Notes: generated from the sequence alone by a model not told the origin. A stretch of 64,000 nt of DNA from Bacteroides sp. (GCA_014801875.1 JAAVDJ010000010.1:210518-274517); one strand, 5' to 3'; positions 16,538 through 24,856 are shown, counted from the stretch's first letter. Program-made: numbers and translations.

Positions 16538-18538
16538 TCAAGGATTTAATTCTATTCCGAAATAATCATCGCTTACGGTTGTCTTCTGCTCCTCCACATT
16601 GCGATGAAGTGTGTAGGTCTTTGATATGAAAGCCTCGAGTTTCTTATAGTCGCTCTCGGGTCGCACCTCGGATGTGGTGCAGAAAAGGATAGTCTGTTCG
16701 GCAAGGTCGGGGAAATATTCCTCGAAAAGCATCTCACGGCTCTCATTATCGAGCACACCCATGACGGTGTCGATCATTACGGGAGGATTGTAGTCGCCGA
16801 GATTGCGCAGCACTTTCAGCAAGACCTGAATGAAAATCTGCTTTGAGGCGGCATTGAGCTGATTGAGCGATATCGGGTTTCCTTTTGTATGAAAGATCCT
16901 TATATTGAAATTCTCCATACTGTCGCTCAGTTCAACTCTGCCGATATGCCCTTTGTAAGAGACAAGAAGCCGGTTGAGCTGTTGCTGCATCTCACTCTCT
17001 ATCTGGGCTTTCTTCTTTTTCAGCAGACTGTCAGCCACCTTTTCAAAGAATGGCTTGAGCTTGACGAGTGTGTCATATTTCAGATCAGGCTCCTGCTGAA
17101 TCTGCACGTCGTATGTGTGTATGCGGTTCTCAAGTTTTCTGATTTGCTGTTTCAGCTGTCCCTCCTCCCCTTTTGCCTTCTCGAGTTTACGCTTGTTTTC
17201 TTCGTAGGCAGAGATGATATATTCGTTTCCTCCGGTCTTCGACTTTTCTAAATTCTGTTTCTCGCGTCTTAATTCCTCGATTGTGGCAAGTGAGATTTCA
17301 AGATCCTGCTTCTGACGATAGAGGGAGACAAACTGATTGTTGACACTACGTCCGGCCAGACCCTTCAATGCCATTACCTCAGTATTGTCGAGATAGTCAA
17401 AGGGGTCTTTGGCGCTGACAGAGTTCTGCACGGCAACAATATGACTGACGACATTCTCCTCATCAATCTCCGGCGAACAAAGCGACAGTTCTTTCAGATA
17501 ACTGATAATTCTTGAAGTGACATCATGAAGCATCTCCGGAGGATAGGCAGCTGCCGACGATTGCTGAATCTCCAGTTTGGTGCGCAGTATGTTGTCAATC
17601 TCCACTGAAAGATTGGATCCCATTTTGGGGAGGAAAATGTTGAGTTCGATATTTTCCATAAACCCTTTTATGTCATCGGCGTATGTGGCAGCACGGCTCA
17701 CGATGTCATCAACCTTGGCGTTGATTGATGCGATACGCTTGTTGATGGCGTCGCTCTGTAGCGCTCCCTCCTTGGCTCTGTTATATTCCTCCTCCATTGA
17801 GGTGAGATATTTATAGAGGGAATCCTGTTCGGCTATGCAGGCGTTGAGTTCAGTGTTGAGTTTCTCCTTCTGGCTCACGAGTTCGTTATATTCCGCCACC
17901 TCCTGTTCAGCCTGAAGGCGCTGCTGAGCCATCTCCTGCTGAAGGCGTTCTGCTCCGCGCTTCAACTGAAGATATTTCTTGAAGCCGAGCACATTCTCGA
18001 AATTGTCACGTATCGTCTGTGCGAATACATTCTTCTTCAGAAGTTCGCTCGACTGCATGGCGTCGAAAAGGAAATATTTCGACAGCTCCTGCGGAAGGTT
18101 CGCCTTGATAATCTTGTTGACCTCCTGTTCGGCTCTCTTCCTCTCTTTTGGGGAGGTCATAGTGCCATACACAAACAGATTTCCGTTCATATTCAGGCTC
18201 ACACTTTCAAGAGGGCGTCCTGACGGATTCAATACGTAGAGACGCTTGAGAATATACTTCTGTTCCTGACCGAGCACTTTTCCGCTGAAAGTAATCTGGA
18301 GCGTTATCTCCGGTTTTACGTTTCCGACAGCTCCCTGATTGAGGAGTTCCATGAAGTGCTCACGGTTTTCTATCTTAAGTCCGTAGAGCGCACCGCTGAT
18401 AGCCTCGAAGAGAGTGGTCTTGCCTCCCCCGTTTGAGCCACCGATAAGTATTATGGGTCGTTCCTCATCTACGGTCAGGTCAAGGTCAAGGTCAAGATAT
18501 GTCTTATAATTGCTTACTTTTATTCTCTGTATCTGCAT
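16538..18538 (-). CDS. DndD-like SMC/Rad50-type ATPase
   Basis: A 666-residue ATPase with split SMC-type nucleotide-binding ends and a coiled-coil middle. Walker A is GSNGGGKTT (about 34-42); the segment LPQELSKYFLFDAMQSSELL (148-167) matches the conserved FFFDGE region of DndD; residues 185-500 are heptad-rich coiled coil without a CxxC zinc hook; Walker B is PPVMIDTVMGVLDNESR near the C terminus. DndD supplies ATPase and nicking-linked activity in phosphorothioation systems. Here no DndA, DndB or DndC gene is present, and the neighbours are a methylase and Res helicase. It starts 12 nt after the 71-residue gene. Confidence 0.85.
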   Translation of the reverse strand: MQIQRIKVSNYKTYLDLDLDLTVDEERPIILIGGSNGGGKTTLFEAISGALYGLKIENREHFMELLNQGAVGNVKPEITLQITFSGKVLGQEQKYILKRLYVLNPSGRPLESVSLNMNGNLFVYGTMTSPKERKRAEQEVNKIIKANLPQELSKYFLFDAMQSSELLKKNVFAQTIRDNFENVLGFKKYLQLKRGAERLQQEMAQQRLQAEQEVAEYNELVSQKEKLNTELNACIAEQDSLYKYLTSMEEEYNRAKEGALQSDAINKRIASINAKVDDIVSRAATYADDIKGFMENIELNIFLPKMGSNLSVEIDNILRTKLEIQQSSAAAYPPEMLHDVTSRIISYLKELSLCSPEIDEENVVSHIVAVQNSVSAKDPFDYLDNTEVMALKGLAGRSVNNQFVSLYRQKQDLEISLATIEELRREKQNLEKSKTGGNEYIISAYEENKRKLEKAKGEEGQLKQQIRKLENRIHTYDVQIQQEPDLKYDTLVKLKPFFEKVADSLLKKKKAQIESEMQQQLNRLLVSYKGHIGRVELSDSMENFNIRIFHTKGNPISLNQLNAASKQIFIQVLLKVLRNLGDYNPPVMIDTVMGVLDNESREMLFEEYFPDLAEQTILFCTTSEVRPESDYKKLEAFISKTYTLHRNVEEQKTTVSDDYFGIELNP

Positions 18539-18550
18539 CGCTTCCGGGTA

Positions 18551-18766
18551 TTATTCAATTTTCTCAATAGCGGCACGCAGTATTTCCTCCGTAGCAGCAT
18601 CATCAATCTCAATGGCATCCACCCGGCGGGCATGATAAGTCTTGAGTATCTCCTCGCTGAGCCAGTCGAAGTCAATACCCTCTGCGTCGCATATAGCCTC
18701 AATCATCGAAAGGTCGTCCCTCCGAATCCCGTAATGAACAAATTTACTGTCAATTCCCTTCGCCAT
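18551..18766 (-). CDS. Small acidic protein associated with the DNA modification operon
   Basis: A 71-residue protein, helical and acidic in its C-terminal half (DAIEIDDAATEEILRAAIEKIE). The central segment RRDDLSMIEAICDAEGIDFDWLSEEILKTYH is well formed and the gene is tightly packed (14 nt and 12 nt from its neighbours), so it is real and not chance. I believe similar small proteins accompany DndD-type genes in other bacteria and are named only by that association. It may be an adaptor between the SMC ATPase and the other subunits. Function unknown. Confidence 0.75.
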   Translation of the reverse strand: MAKGIDSKFVHYGIRRDDLSMIEAICDAEGIDFDWLSEEILKTYHARRVDAIEIDDAATEEILRAAIEKIE

Positions 18767-18780
18767 AAATCAGACCTTTC

Positions 18781-19428
18781 TCACTTCTTGAACAGTGCAT
18801 ACCCATGCTTTGCCAAAATCGGCTCCAATGCTGCAAATTGAGTTACCTCACCTTTTTTCTCACTTTGTTTCAAATAACGCAAGTCCAAATCGAATCTAAG
18901 AAAAGCAACTTCCAACCATTTTATCAATTCATAACAATGAGGTGAGCTCTTATCTTTTTTATTTAAGATAGAGGATATTTTGTGGATTGCATTTTGCAAT
19001 GTTTCCGGAGCGGTATAATAAGATGGATCAACAACAGAAGATAGAATTTTCAAATCATCTATTGTATCAAAACTATATATAAAGTCAAAATACAATCCAA
19101 GATAAGTATCAAGATCCATACTAGGATTTATATGGATGCTCATAATAGATGTATTGCTGAATTCAATTTTATCCTTCACATTATGTCCCCGTACATATGC
19201 AATAATATTTGCCCGTCCTACATACCTGTCCGTTTCTTCATTATATTTTGCAAACCTTACATCAATCTCTTTTATTGGGAACTTTGGCGCATTGAATGAA
19301 ATATAGTTTATCATGTACTTATCACCTGTTGGCACATGTCCCATATAAGTAAGGGTAGCAATTGTATTGGAAGAATGATAACCGGAAACAGTTAACCTTC
19401 CATCCTTATTTTTTATTAGATACCTCAT
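18781..19428 (-). CDS. Unknown 215-residue protein in the defence operon
   Basis: I do not recognise this protein. It has 215 residues, no signal peptide and no membrane segment; it appears mixed alpha/beta in the first half (repeated short strands around YMINYISFNAPKFPIKEIDVRF) and helical in the second (ENIHKISSIL-like and LIKWLEVAFLRFDLDLRYLKQ). The gene is visibly richer in A and T than both flanking genes, which hints that it was acquired separately or is the variable part of the system. It lies 23 nt after the Res gene and 14 nt before the small gene. By position it may be the specificity, sensor or effector subunit. Confidence 0.75.
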   Translation of the reverse strand: MRYLIKNKDGRLTVSGYHSSNTIATLTYMGHVPTGDKYMINYISFNAPKFPIKEIDVRFAKYNEETDRYVGRANIIAYVRGHNVKDKIEFSNTSIMSIHINPSMDLDTYLGLYFDFIYSFDTIDDLKILSSVVDPSYYTAPETLQNAIHKISSILNKKDKSSPHCYELIKWLEVAFLRFDLDLRYLKQSEKKGEVTQFAALEPILAKHGYALFKK

Positions 19429-19451
19429 AATTCAATTTATAGTGAAAATTT

Positions 19452-21833
19452 TTATTCTTTTTCTTTCAGAAACATACTCCAGCCCGTCAGGTCTTTGATG
19501 TCTTCTATCCGAAGAGGACAGTAAAGCCACACGTCAGACCCTTCCGGCGAATTTATTATTATTCCCCCTTCAATATCTTTCCCTTTTTTGCGCTCCTCCT
19601 CAATATAAGCAAGCAGGGCATTATGTTTCTGTGGCGCCATAATATCGCTATCCTTTGTCTTCGTATCAAAGATATAGACCTTCCCCGACTTCATCCTTAT
19701 CACAAAATCGGGATAGAAAAGACTCTCCTCATTGCCATCATTGTAGGGTATTGAATAATGCATCTTCCCTTTGTCGCCGTTCTTATACCACCAGTCTATC
19801 CTCTCACTCTTCCTTTCAAGAAAATCCACAAATCTCTCTTCCGGAGATGAAGCACCGTTAAACTCCACGAAAGGATCCAGAGCATGATTCTTTACTTCTT
19901 TTTTTACCTTATGAGAATCTCCATCATACATTCTTTCCTCAGGCACTTCCCATTGATATTCGGTCAAAAGTCGTTTTGCTGAAGGACGTGCGTTAGCCCT
20001 CTGATGCAGATAGCGTTCGAGTGCCACATCTAAAAGATGGTCAAATACCGGACGGTTCTCATGATAAAGCACCACCTTCTTTGCATCCGTGTCATAGATA
20101 TTGAAGAAATCCTCAATCATCGAAAGCAGATAACCGGCTATGCGGTTTGTCCTGTCTCCCTGACGAGATTCAAACTTACCCCCCTTTCCACTGATATACG
20201 CGAGGAATACGCGGTTGATCTCATTGGCAGTCCTGGCAAATTTTGCCTGCTCCACCTCCAACACCTGTTCCTCATTCTGGAAATGCACATCTTTAGGAAT
20301 CTCCACATTCACCGTCTTCACATCGAGGCGCAGAGTCTGAGCTGCTCTCCTTCGATTTTCCTCCACTATCATATCTTCTGAATCAGGCAGATTTAACTCT
20401 TTCTCCTCATCATCCGACATTTTTGAAAGTTCTTCAATTGAGAACAGGGATCCACCCTTCTGAAGCTTGAATAATTCCTCAGCCGTCCTGTATAAGGTTT
20501 TCTTGAAATCGGGACCGAGATAGTTGCGCATATCGTTAGTGCGCGATGCATAGACAGCAGGGAGGGAAACATTCGTCAACCCTTCCCGACGGGTGGCAGT
20601 AATGGTATGATTCAGAAGATAACTCTGGTCGGCTGCCACAATCTTTATCTTATCCTTTGCTATATCGGTATATACATACCCCACGTCAAGAAGATCATTA
20701 TTGTAATGTTTCTGTTCGGGCATACGGAGTATACGTCCTACGGTCTGGATAGTAAACTGGTCGCTGCTCAGTTTGCGGAAAATCAGCAATACCGCTGCCC
20801 GTGGACAATCCCAGCCGAGTGCTATCGCCTCCTTGAACAGCAACACTTTCACCATATTGTCCGGAGCTTCCAATCCTGTCAGATTTTCCTTCTCATTGGC
20901 AAGCCAGATTGCCATCTTGCCGTTCTCAACGGTTATCTCCTCTGTCGTGTTACCTTTCAGATAAGCCTTGACCACTTCAGCCGCCTCATTATCCTCTTCC
21001 GTCATTTTTTCATTCGTATCGTTAGGAAGCTGAATGAGCAGCAATGGTTTGATGCCGATACCTCTCCTCTCATATTCATCGGCAATCTGTTGGCGTTTAT
21101 GGAGGGCTGTCTTGAGCAATCTCTCTTCAAGTGAAAGCGGGCTGGCTGCATCCACGTCTATGTCAGGATTCAACACCACCTCCCTCTTTATCATCCCTGC
21201 CTCTATCACATCCTTACGCTCCACAAGCACTTTCTGAGTTGTCCCGCTGACTGCAGTTTTCGGCGTCGCTGATATGCGTATCTCCACTGCGGGATTGATT
21301 CTGTCGAGCACCTGACCCGACTTGTCGGCTGTCTTCGACCAGAACAGATGCTCCTCATCGATTATTGCCACAATCGGCAGACCCAACTCCTCCTGAGTGC
21401 GTCGTGTGATTTCGTAAAGCGATGATGAACTCTCACCGTCGCGCACCATCAGATTCTTATCCTTATTGACGCTTTCCCAATTGACAAACAGTATCTCTCC
21501 GGCTCGTATTCCCTCGCTCTGTTCAAGTTCGTCAAACATGACTGGGGTCAATTTTCTGCTGTCGCCGAATGCTCCTTTAAGACTCGCATAACTTTGCAAA
21601 TGAAGTTTGCGGGGAGCAAACCATATAAAGGCACACTCCTGAAAACGACTGTCGGCATCCTCTTTCAATGCATCTACGATTGAAGCGAGTGCCTGACAAG
21701 CCATGACAGTCTTTCCGGCTCCGGTCGGTGCCTGAAATACTATCTTCCTCCGGCTGCTTCCCGAACTGAGTGCCTTGACTGTCTTTTCGCTCAATTCTTT
21801 TACTGCGTCCTGCTGATATTTCAGATTTTTCAT
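19452..21833 (-). CDS. Type III restriction Res-like helicase-nuclease
   Basis: A 793-residue superfamily 2 helicase with a C-terminal nuclease. Motif I is APTGAGKT (35-42), motif II IIDEEH (157-162), motif III SATPK (188-192) and motif VI TIQTVGRILRMP. Near the C terminus FYPDFVIRMKSGKVYIFDTKTK gives a PD-(D/E)xK pattern, with Asp-x-Lys in place of Glu-x-Lys, as in type III Res subunits. It follows mod with an ATGA overlap (21830-21833), the canonical type III order. In contrast to simple type III loci, four more genes follow in the same operon. Confidence 0.9.
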   Translation of the reverse strand: MKNLKYQQDAVKELSEKTVKALSSGSSRRKIVFQAPTGAGKTVMACQALASIVDALKEDADSRFQECAFIWFAPRKLHLQSYASLKGAFGDSRKLTPVMFDELEQSEGIRAGEILFVNWESVNKDKNLMVRDGESSSSLYEITRRTQEELGLPIVAIIDEEHLFWSKTADKSGQVLDRINPAVEIRISATPKTAVSGTTQKVLVERKDVIEAGMIKREVVLNPDIDVDAASPLSLEERLLKTALHKRQQIADEYERRGIGIKPLLLIQLPNDTNEKMTEEDNEAAEVVKAYLKGNTTEEITVENGKMAIWLANEKENLTGLEAPDNMVKVLLFKEAIALGWDCPRAAVLLIFRKLSSDQFTIQTVGRILRMPEQKHYNNDLLDVGYVYTDIAKDKIKIVAADQSYLLNHTITATRREGLTNVSLPAVYASRTNDMRNYLGPDFKKTLYRTAEELFKLQKGGSLFSIEELSKMSDDEEKELNLPDSEDMIVEENRRRAAQTLRLDVKTVNVEIPKDVHFQNEEQVLEVEQAKFARTANEINRVFLAYISGKGGKFESRQGDRTNRIAGYLLSMIEDFFNIYDTDAKKVVLYHENRPVFDHLLDVALERYLHQRANARPSAKRLLTEYQWEVPEERMYDGDSHKVKKEVKNHALDPFVEFNGASSPEERFVDFLERKSERIDWWYKNGDKGKMHYSIPYNDGNEESLFYPDFVIRMKSGKVYIFDTKTKDSDIMAPQKHNALLAYIEEERKKGKDIEGGIIINSPEGSDVWLYCPLRIEDIKDLTGWSMFLKEKE

Positions 21834-23656
21834 TTCTCACCCCCTTTCCCGAATAGTCCACCTATTGATTCAGTCTCATTATCCTCTTTTTCATTTTCCA
21901 CAAAAATCACTTTATCCCTTTTCTTGGGGAGGATTCGTTTGTAAACGTTATAGATTGCTGCCGGGAGTGCTGTTAGTCTTACCTTATCCTCAACCGACTC
22001 AAAGAGCAGCGTCGCAGGGTCTTCACTCGGAGAGAAAACATAAACGTGCATCGGATTTTTAATATCCATTTTCTCTATTATTCCGACAATCTCCTCTATG
22101 TATTCCTCACGATAGATTATGAGCATCTGCTTATTTCCGTCGTCGAAATAGCGGAAAATCTGATGATGAGTCCTTACGCCGTTCATCCGCTTTTGTTCGG
22201 TATATAGATTCTCCTTTATGCAGAGCATATCCGTAGCAAGAGCCACCAACTTATGCATATTCTTCATTGTGCGCGTCCGGCTGATGAAGTCGGTCTTATA
22301 ATATCTCAAATTATTATCATGCAACCCCTCGACATGCTCTCCATTTGGCTTCGTGTAACCATTTATTACGCGCTTATTACGCTCGTATGTTACATTTTCG
22401 CAAATCTTATTCTCGTTATTTGTGCAGAGAATACACTGACGCTTACCACCATCCTCAGCATTCAATTGCATCACAGCATGCAGAGTAGTCCCTGAGCCTG
22501 CGAAGAAGTCGAGAATTGTTATTTCTTGCTCTTTCCAAAAAGGCATTTTTGTTAGATATGCTACAAGAGAAGATGGTTTTGCGTAGTCGAATGAGGAAGA
22601 TAAACTAAAACCTAATATCTCCTTTTGTGCATCTTCATTGGTCCCTACATTAACTTCTTCATCAATAATATTAGAAGGCACTTTTGTCGTAAGGGAAGCT
22701 TTTTGAAAACGGGGAGAGAATTGTTTTGATTTAATCAGAAAGTAAGTACCTTTAGACACTTCTCTCTCCAAATTAGATTGCCCCCACTTAAAATTGCCCG
22801 CTGCTCTAAATTTATTAGCATTTAAGCCGTTAACTACCTCTACATTATCAATTAATTCTATTTTATAAGCAGAATTATGTGAATATATCCCATCAGGTAA
22901 ATTAAAATGAACTGATCCAATAGGAAAATTCAGAATACCTCTTGGATTTCCCGAATTGAGAAGAGGGGCATCTCCACCATCAACATAGCCTTGAGCAAAA
23001 GTACGCTGTGGAATTGTAGACCTTTGATAACATAAGACAAATTCAAGTTTACGCCTAATCTTATATGAGAGCGCAGGAGGTGTACTTGTACGTTTCCAAA
23101 AGAAAGTTCCTACGAAATTTTTTTCTCCGAATAGTTCGGGGCTATCGCAAAGGAGTTTTAAATTAGCTTGCTCATTATCATCAATAGAAATAAAGATAAC
23201 TCCTCGATCGGAGAGTAATTTCTTGGCAATTTTCAGGCGACGCGACATAAACGACAGCCACTTTGAATGGCGGTAACTATCTTCCGAATCTACGTATGAA
23301 TCATTATAGATGAAATCTTTGTTGCCGGTATTGTAAGGAGGATCGATATAGATTACGTCAATCTTTCCTTCGTGGGTATAGGCAAGCGTAGTGAGGGCTT
23401 CGAGGTTATCACCCTCTATAAGTATATGGTTGGGAGCTTCGGGATTTTTGGAAATTAATGCCCGATCTTTCACCTCCTGAAGTATCGGCAACTCTTCACG
23501 GAGACGTTCCTCCACGGCTTCCGGTTTATCCTCCCATACAAGTCCGTAAGTTTTATGTTCGCGCAATAGTCCGAGAAGAGTAGAACGTTCATCATCTGTA
23601 AGACCTTCAATAGTCTTTATACGGTCAATCAGTTTGTGTCGGTCAGTCGCTTTCAT
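21830..23656 (-). CDS. Type III-like DNA adenine methyltransferase (Mod)
   Basis: A 608-residue N6-adenine methylase of the beta class. The catalytic motif IV DPPYNT lies at 105-110 and the AdoMet motif DFFAGSGT at 383-390, with the target recognition region between them. That middle part (about 185-370, roughly 22550-23100) is clearly richer in A and T than the rest, as expected for a specificity domain exchanged by recombination. In-frame TGA just upstream fixes the start at 23656. A 7-bp hairpin ends one base before the ATG. The first gene of the operon, it should methylate one strand of a short asymmetric site and guide Res. Confidence 0.92.
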   Translation of the reverse strand: MKATDRHKLIDRIKTIEGLTDDERSTLLGLLREHKTYGLVWEDKPEAVEERLREELPILQEVKDRALISKNPEAPNHILIEGDNLEALTTLAYTHEGKIDVIYIDPPYNTGNKDFIYNDSYVDSEDSYRHSKWLSFMSRRLKIAKKLLSDRGVIFISIDDNEQANLKLLCDSPELFGEKNFVGTFFWKRTSTPPALSYKIRRKLEFVLCYQRSTIPQRTFAQGYVDGGDAPLLNSGNPRGILNFPIGSVHFNLPDGIYSHNSAYKIELIDNVEVVNGLNANKFRAAGNFKWGQSNLEREVSKGTYFLIKSKQFSPRFQKASLTTKVPSNIIDEEVNVGTNEDAQKEILGFSLSSSFDYAKPSSLVAYLTKMPFWKEQEITILDFFAGSGTTLHAVMQLNAEDGGKRQCILCTNNENKICENVTYERNKRVINGYTKPNGEHVEGLHDNNLRYYKTDFISRTRTMKNMHKLVALATDMLCIKENLYTEQKRMNGVRTHHQIFRYFDDGNKQMLIIYREEYIEEIVGIIEKMDIKNPMHVYVFSPSEDPATLLFESVEDKVRLTALPAAIYNVYKRILPKKRDKVIFVENEKEDNETESIGGLFGKGGEK

Positions 23657-23657
23657 G

Positions 23658-23675
23658 GCGATTCAAAAGAATCGC
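23658..23675 (-). promoter_or_regulatory. Stem-loop directly before the mod start codon
   Basis: GCGATTC and GAATCGC form a perfect 7-bp stem with a 4-nt loop, ending one base before the ATG of mod. In the mRNA it would cover the ribosome landing site, so it may limit mod translation. There is no U tract, so it is not a terminator. Confidence 0.6.
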
Positions 23676-23742
23676 GGACTCTCCTCGCAATCATTCTGGC
23701 AGGTTTTTAAAAAAGGACGTGAGAGTCTGTACTTCGCATATC

Positions 23743-23946
23743 TGTTCAATAGTGGTACCTGCCAGGGAAACCCTTACAACCAGATTAGCTTTTCGAGACC
23801 TCACGCCGGTATATAACCATCCCAAACCCACTCCATGCCAATGAAGGCACAGAATGAGCCGGATAGGTATACACATACCCGTGAGCATCTACTTTAGCAT
23901 TATTCCTGGTTGTAAATTCAAAAACTGGCAGGTTTTCTATTGAACA
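23743..23946 (-). ncRNA. Highly structured 204-nt leader segment or hairpin element upstream of mod
   Basis: The two ends are inverted copies in three blocks: TGTTCAATAG (10 bp), CCTGCCAG (8 bp) and a 9-bp block TACAACCAG, interrupted by internal loops. Further in, CTCACG pairs with CGTGAG, GGTAT with ATACC, and the apical part gives 11 consecutive pairs (CATTCTGTGCC with GGCATGGAGTG, including G-U pairs). Nearly the whole segment therefore folds into one long hairpin. It lies inside the predicted 370-nt mod leader. It may be a regulatory RNA structure or a MITE-like insertion; two weak reading frames in it do not look coding. Confidence 0.6.
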
Positions 23947-24059
23947 AGAATAAAGCGCGAGTAAACGCCTTTTACATTAATTAAACTCCCACCACGTTTC
24001 CTCTCTCGAAACCCGTCGGCGTGAGTCTTTCCGCAAAGTTAATAACTTTTCCTCATTTT
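23944..24059. repeat. 116-bp perfect direct repeat, copy 1 (promoter plus leader of mod)
   Basis: Bases 23944-24059 and 24668-24783 appear identical across 116 bp, 724 bp apart. On the minus strand each copy contains a TAACTTTG -7 box (24034-24041 here), a small GTTTC/GAAAC hairpin, and an SD-like GGGAG 8 nt before ATG-TAA (23977-23972), a minimal start-stop element. Confidence 0.85.
24034..24041 (-). promoter_or_regulatory. Predicted promoter of the mod-res defence operon
   Basis: On the minus strand this reads TAACTTTG, a full match to the -7 consensus, with ATTGG upstream as a possible -33 element. It would start a leader of about 370 nt before mod. Confidence 0.55.
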
Positions 24060-24207
24060 ACCCCAATATACCCCGGAAAAAGTTCTAAATTAAACCACAA
24101 AATCAATGCCTATAATATTTTTAAATTTGTCTCGGTATAAACATAAAAAAGACTATCCGGTAAAGACAATCTTGAATTTCAATTCAACATCTTAATTTTA
24201 TAAGGCA

Positions 24208-24456
24208 TCATAACTCTAATGAATTTTCCTTCATAAGAAAATCATAAATACTGATTATCGTAATTCCATTTTCGGTGTGCAGAACCTGTTCCTTTAACCA
24301 ATTGGCATAAATGGTTGATAACAAAAACGATTTTCCACATCGTCTTAATCCGGTCACAATTTTTATCATGCCATTATGACGTCTGGAAATCAGTTTATTA
24401 AGATAGGTATCTCGTGGAATTATCATCGTATTGAAAATTTCTGTTCTACGGTACAT
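24208..24456 (-). pseudogene. Internally deleted remnant of an AAA_14/DUF4143-type ATPase
   Basis: The 82-residue reading frame begins like Bacteroidales ATPases of about 400 residues (MIIPRDTYLNKLISRRHNGM after a short lead, then Walker A GLRRCGKSFLL). After about 57 residues it jumps to a segment that looks like the extreme C terminus of the same family (ENGITIISIYDFLMKENSLEL). The middle, with the Walker B and the C-terminal nuclease-like part, is missing with the frame kept. The simplest reading is a large in-frame deletion. It has the second copy of the 116-bp repeat as promoter and leader. The assignment of the C-terminal piece is from memory of the family. Confidence 0.6.
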
Positions 24457-24512
24457 TTTTTTTCAATACAAAATTAGTTAAATTACCTGTATTAACCAAA
24501 TAATCAATAAAA

Positions 24513-24599
24513 TCAGTCATTAAAATTATTAATACCATCCATATCAAACTCTATACCAAAGACATCCTTCAATATTTCAATTCTTTCATCAATACATAC
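24513..24599 (-). pseudogene. Short degenerate coding fragment
   Basis: On the minus strand codons read VCIDERIEILKDVFGIEFDM and on to a stop at 24513, with a stop just upstream at 24602-24600. The amino acid composition looks protein-like, but there is no start codon. It is probably the tail of a lost gene between the repeat and the decayed ATPase. The family is not recognised. Confidence 0.3.
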
Positions 24600-24667
24600 T
24601 TAGTCACTAAAATCGCCCACCTTACATTATTCTTGACTGTCGTTAAAAATTGCCACATCTTTGTCCG

Positions 24668-24783
24668 ACAAGAATAAAGCGCGAGTAAACGCCTTTTACA
24701 TTAATTAAACTCCCACCACGTTTCCTCTCTCGAAACCCGTCGGCGTGAGTCTTTCCGCAAAGTTAATAACTTTTCCTCATTTT
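24668..24783. repeat. 116-bp perfect direct repeat, copy 2
   Basis: Identical to 23944-24059. On the minus strand it carries TAACTTTG at 24758-24765 and would drive transcription toward the ATPase remnant. Sequence identity stops abruptly at both ends, just inside the -33 region on one side. Confidence 0.85.
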
Positions 24784-24822
24784 CCAATAATCTCCAGAAT
24801 TTTGTTTATGTAAAATTTATTT

Positions 24823-24852
24823 TTTGAGATTAAAAAAATATTACTATCTTTG
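24823..24852 (+). promoter_or_regulatory. Predicted promoter of the candidate small RNA
   Basis: TTTG at 24823-24826 and TATCTTTG at 24845-24852 are 18 bp apart on the plus strand, a good Bacteroidetes promoter. It faces away from the copy 2 promoter. Confidence 0.65.
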
Positions 24853-24856
24853 CATT

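Noticed and set aside
23676..23700. GAGGAGAGTCCG on the minus strand, similar to a conserved stretch of RNase P RNA
   Set aside because: None of the other conserved RNase P parts are nearby and it lies just before mod; taken as chance.
23691..23888. A 65-codon reading frame and a second frame of about 45 codons inside the mod leader
   Set aside because: Both lie within the long inverted structure, one breaks off where the other continues, and neither resembles a family. I treat the region as structured non-coding sequence, though a frameshifted remnant is possible.
23696..23936. CTGGCAGGTTTT repeated as a possible CRISPR-like unit
   Set aside because: Only two direct copies and one inverted copy, unevenly spaced, no cas genes; they belong to the hairpin element.
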